Shown: piece by piece, positions 25,524-26,850 of the stretch
How the letters are laid out: each line of letters opens with the position of its first letter
How positions within the stretch are numbered: the first letter of the stretch is position 1
Virus record (IMG/VR): IMGVR_UViG_3300033143_002040
Coordinates: 99,712-126,561 of that record
Strand: one strand, 5' to 3'
From: a virus
Length of the DNA stretch: 26,850 bases
Translations under genes and position numbers: made by a program
The notes under the pieces: model-generated
Seen by the model: the letters and a program-made list of their open reading frames with translations, nothing else
Database searches by the model: none
What the model was told of the DNA's origin: nothing

Positions 25524-26850
25524 ATGATAATAATTAAAAACATAGCAATCAAGAATTTTATGAGCATTGGTAATGTCACACAAAGCATAAACTTTATTGA
25601 TAAAGACCTTGTACTTGTGTTGGGTGAAAATCTTGATCTAGGAGGCAATGATTCACGTAATGGTGTAGGTAAGAGTACAATTGTCAATGCTCTATCATAT
25701 GCGCTGTATGGATCAGCACTCACTAAGATTAGAGTAGATAATCTTATCAATAAAACTAATGCGAAGAATATGATAGTGACACTGGAGTTTGAAAAGGATG
25801 GTGTAGAGTATTTGATTGAGCGTGGACGTAGGCCAAGCAAGTTTGCATTTATGATAGCTGGCACAGAATCTAATGCTGACGAAGCTGACGAAGCACAGGG
25901 TGATAATCGTGTAACACAGAAAGAACTTGAGCGTGAGATTGGCCTCAGTCATACTATGTTCAAGAACATTGTAGCTCTGAATACCTACTCAGAACCGTTT
26001 CTTGCAATGAAGGCAGCAGATCAACGAGAACTTATTGAACAACTATTAGGAATTACAAAACTTAGCGAAAAAGCAGAAGTCTTAAAGGAGAAGCTAAAAG
26101 AAACTAAGGACACTATTAAAGAAGAGGAATTTAGAATAGATGCAGTTAAAGGAGCAAACAAGCGCATTGAAAACAATGTTGAAAGCTTACGTATCAAGAA
26201 GGCAGCATGGGACACGAATCAGACAAAGCTTATTGAAGACACTAAAGCAGCCATCGGAGTCCTCGAAGGAATTGACATCGAGACCGAGATTGAGAATCAC
26301 AAAGTTCTCACAGTTATTAAAGACAAACAAACAGCCAAAGACAAAATAGATCAAACTTGTAAAACAAAGAAATTACAACTACTTGAATCTAGCCGTCGTC
26401 TACAAAAAGCATATGATGATCTAGTCGTACTTGATAGTCAAACTTGTCACACATGCGGACAAGACTTACACGACGAAGCACACAAGACACTACAAGATCA
26501 AGTAGTTGTACGCATAGATAAGCATGAAGGAGAGACATTGGGCCTCACTAAAGACATTGCTGTACTAGAACCCAAGAGCGCAGAATTAGTTATTGATGCT
26601 AAACCAAATACGTTCTACGATGATCTTGAATCAGCATACGATCATAGATCAAGCCTAGAAACTCTACAGACTACATTTGAAACTGAGTCAGAAAGAGATA
26701 ATCACTTTGTAGAACAAATTGAAACACTTGAGAAGACTGGCATACAAGTAATTGACTACACAACGATGAATGAACTGACTGTCTTACGCGATCACCAAGA
26801 CTTCTTGTTTAACCTATTAACTAAGAAGGATAGCTTTATACGTAGAAAGA
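25524..26850 (+). CDS. gp46: Recombination nuclease subunit gp46 (SbcC/Rad50-like), partial
   Basis: The frame is open from ATG 25524 to the window end, giving 442 residues (T4 gp46 is 560 aa). The ATP-binding site near residues 34-52 reads GENLDLGGNDSRNGVGKST, a Walker A with extra residues before GxGKS. EPFLAMKAADQRELIEQLLG marks the end of the N-terminal ATPase lobe. Coiled coils follow (EKAEVLKEKLKETKDTIK), and the zinc hook CHTC lies at residues 308-311. The second coil continues to the end; the C-terminal lobe with signature motif and Walker B lies outside. The partner is gp47. AGGA lies six bases before the ATG. Confidence 0.95.
   Translation, partial: MIIIKNIAIKNFMSIGNVTQSINFIDKDLVLVLGENLDLGGNDSRNGVGKSTIVNALSYALYGSALTKIRVDNLINKTNAKNMIVTLEFEKDGVEYLIERGRRPSKFAFMIAGTESNADEADEAQGDNRVTQKELEREIGLSHTMFKNIVALNTYSEPFLAMKAADQRELIEQLLGITKLSEKAEVLKEKLKETKDTIKEEEFRIDAVKGANKRIENNVESLRIKKAAWDTNQTKLIEDTKAAIGVLEGIDIETEIENHKVLTVIKDKQTAKDKIDQTCKTKKLQLLESSRRLQKAYDDLVVLDSQTCHTCGQDLHDEAHKTLQDQVVVRIDKHEGETLGLTKDIAVLEPKSAELVIDAKPNTFYDDLESAYDHRSSLETLQTTFETESERDNHFVEQIETLEKTGIQVIDYTTMNELTVLRDHQDFLFNLLTKKDSFIRRK

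Noticed and set aside
1-26850. tRNA genes, CRISPR arrays, IS elements, integrase or attachment sites
   Set aside because: None seen. Non-coding gaps are too short or lack cloverleaf patterns, no spaced repeats occur, and no transposase- or integrase-like protein is encoded.

Overview
The window is part of the genome of a T4-like contractile-tailed phage (myovirus). The evidence is a set of T4-type genes: baseplate wedge gp6, gp25 and gp53, a gp5-type spike, a large putative hub protein, a gp48/gp54-type tail-tube/baseplate protein, a gp55-type late sigma factor, and the recombination nuclease pair gp47/gp46. The DNA is AT-rich and very compact: most neighbouring genes overlap by ATGA or TAATG. 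The style (very large gp6, gp5 without a lysozyme domain, many short unknown genes) resembles marine T4-like phages. The host cannot be read from the sequence.

Layout. (1) 1-7983, minus strand: a late operon that starts from a T4-type late promoter at 8012-8019. Its order is gp25, three small genes, gp6, then about nine small accessory genes, several of which share an N-terminal M-K-L-x-E-I(T) leader. One encodes a probable ADP-ribosyltransferase-like domain joined to half a DnaJ-type zinc finger. An exact 86-bp tandem duplication (3123-3294) shifts the reading frame at the 3' end of gp6. (2) 8090-15589, plus strand: a consensus sigma70 promoter followed by 27 small, mostly unknown genes. They include about ten membrane proteins or lipoproteins, several Cys-rich putative zinc proteins, one HAD-like protein, and a paralogous family ending in a tail of the type (E/P)I(T/S)xxxLFxxRLKG. 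(3) 15590-16588, plus: three small genes behind late-type promoters. (4) 16585-22481, minus: tail and baseplate module (gp48/54-like, a GIY-YIG endonuclease, gp53 with a TTG start, a gp27-like hub, gp5), behind a second late promoter at 22504-22511. (5) 22545-26850, plus: a strong sigma70 promoter with an inverted repeat in its spacer and a late-type box, then gp55, a second GIY-YIG endonuclease, gp47, a small gene and the start of gp46.

How it fits together. The sigma70-type promoters would let host RNA polymerase transcribe the accessory operon and gp55. gp55 would then direct polymerase to the (T/G)ATAAATA boxes that precede the baseplate operons and the small late genes. gp46/47 would supply the recombination-dependent replication that T4-type late transcription is linked to.

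The most interesting unexplained signal is a short peptide of the type EIT-K-K-x-F-I-x-x-L-K-(G/D). It lies at the extreme N-terminus of late minus-strand accessory proteins and at the extreme C-terminus of a plus-strand paralogous family; one protein carries a version at both ends. In the late proteins the leader also contains L-x-E, the recognition pattern of T4-type prohead protease, so these may be packaged internal head proteins. All functional statements come from reading the sequence and recalling protein families; no database search was made.
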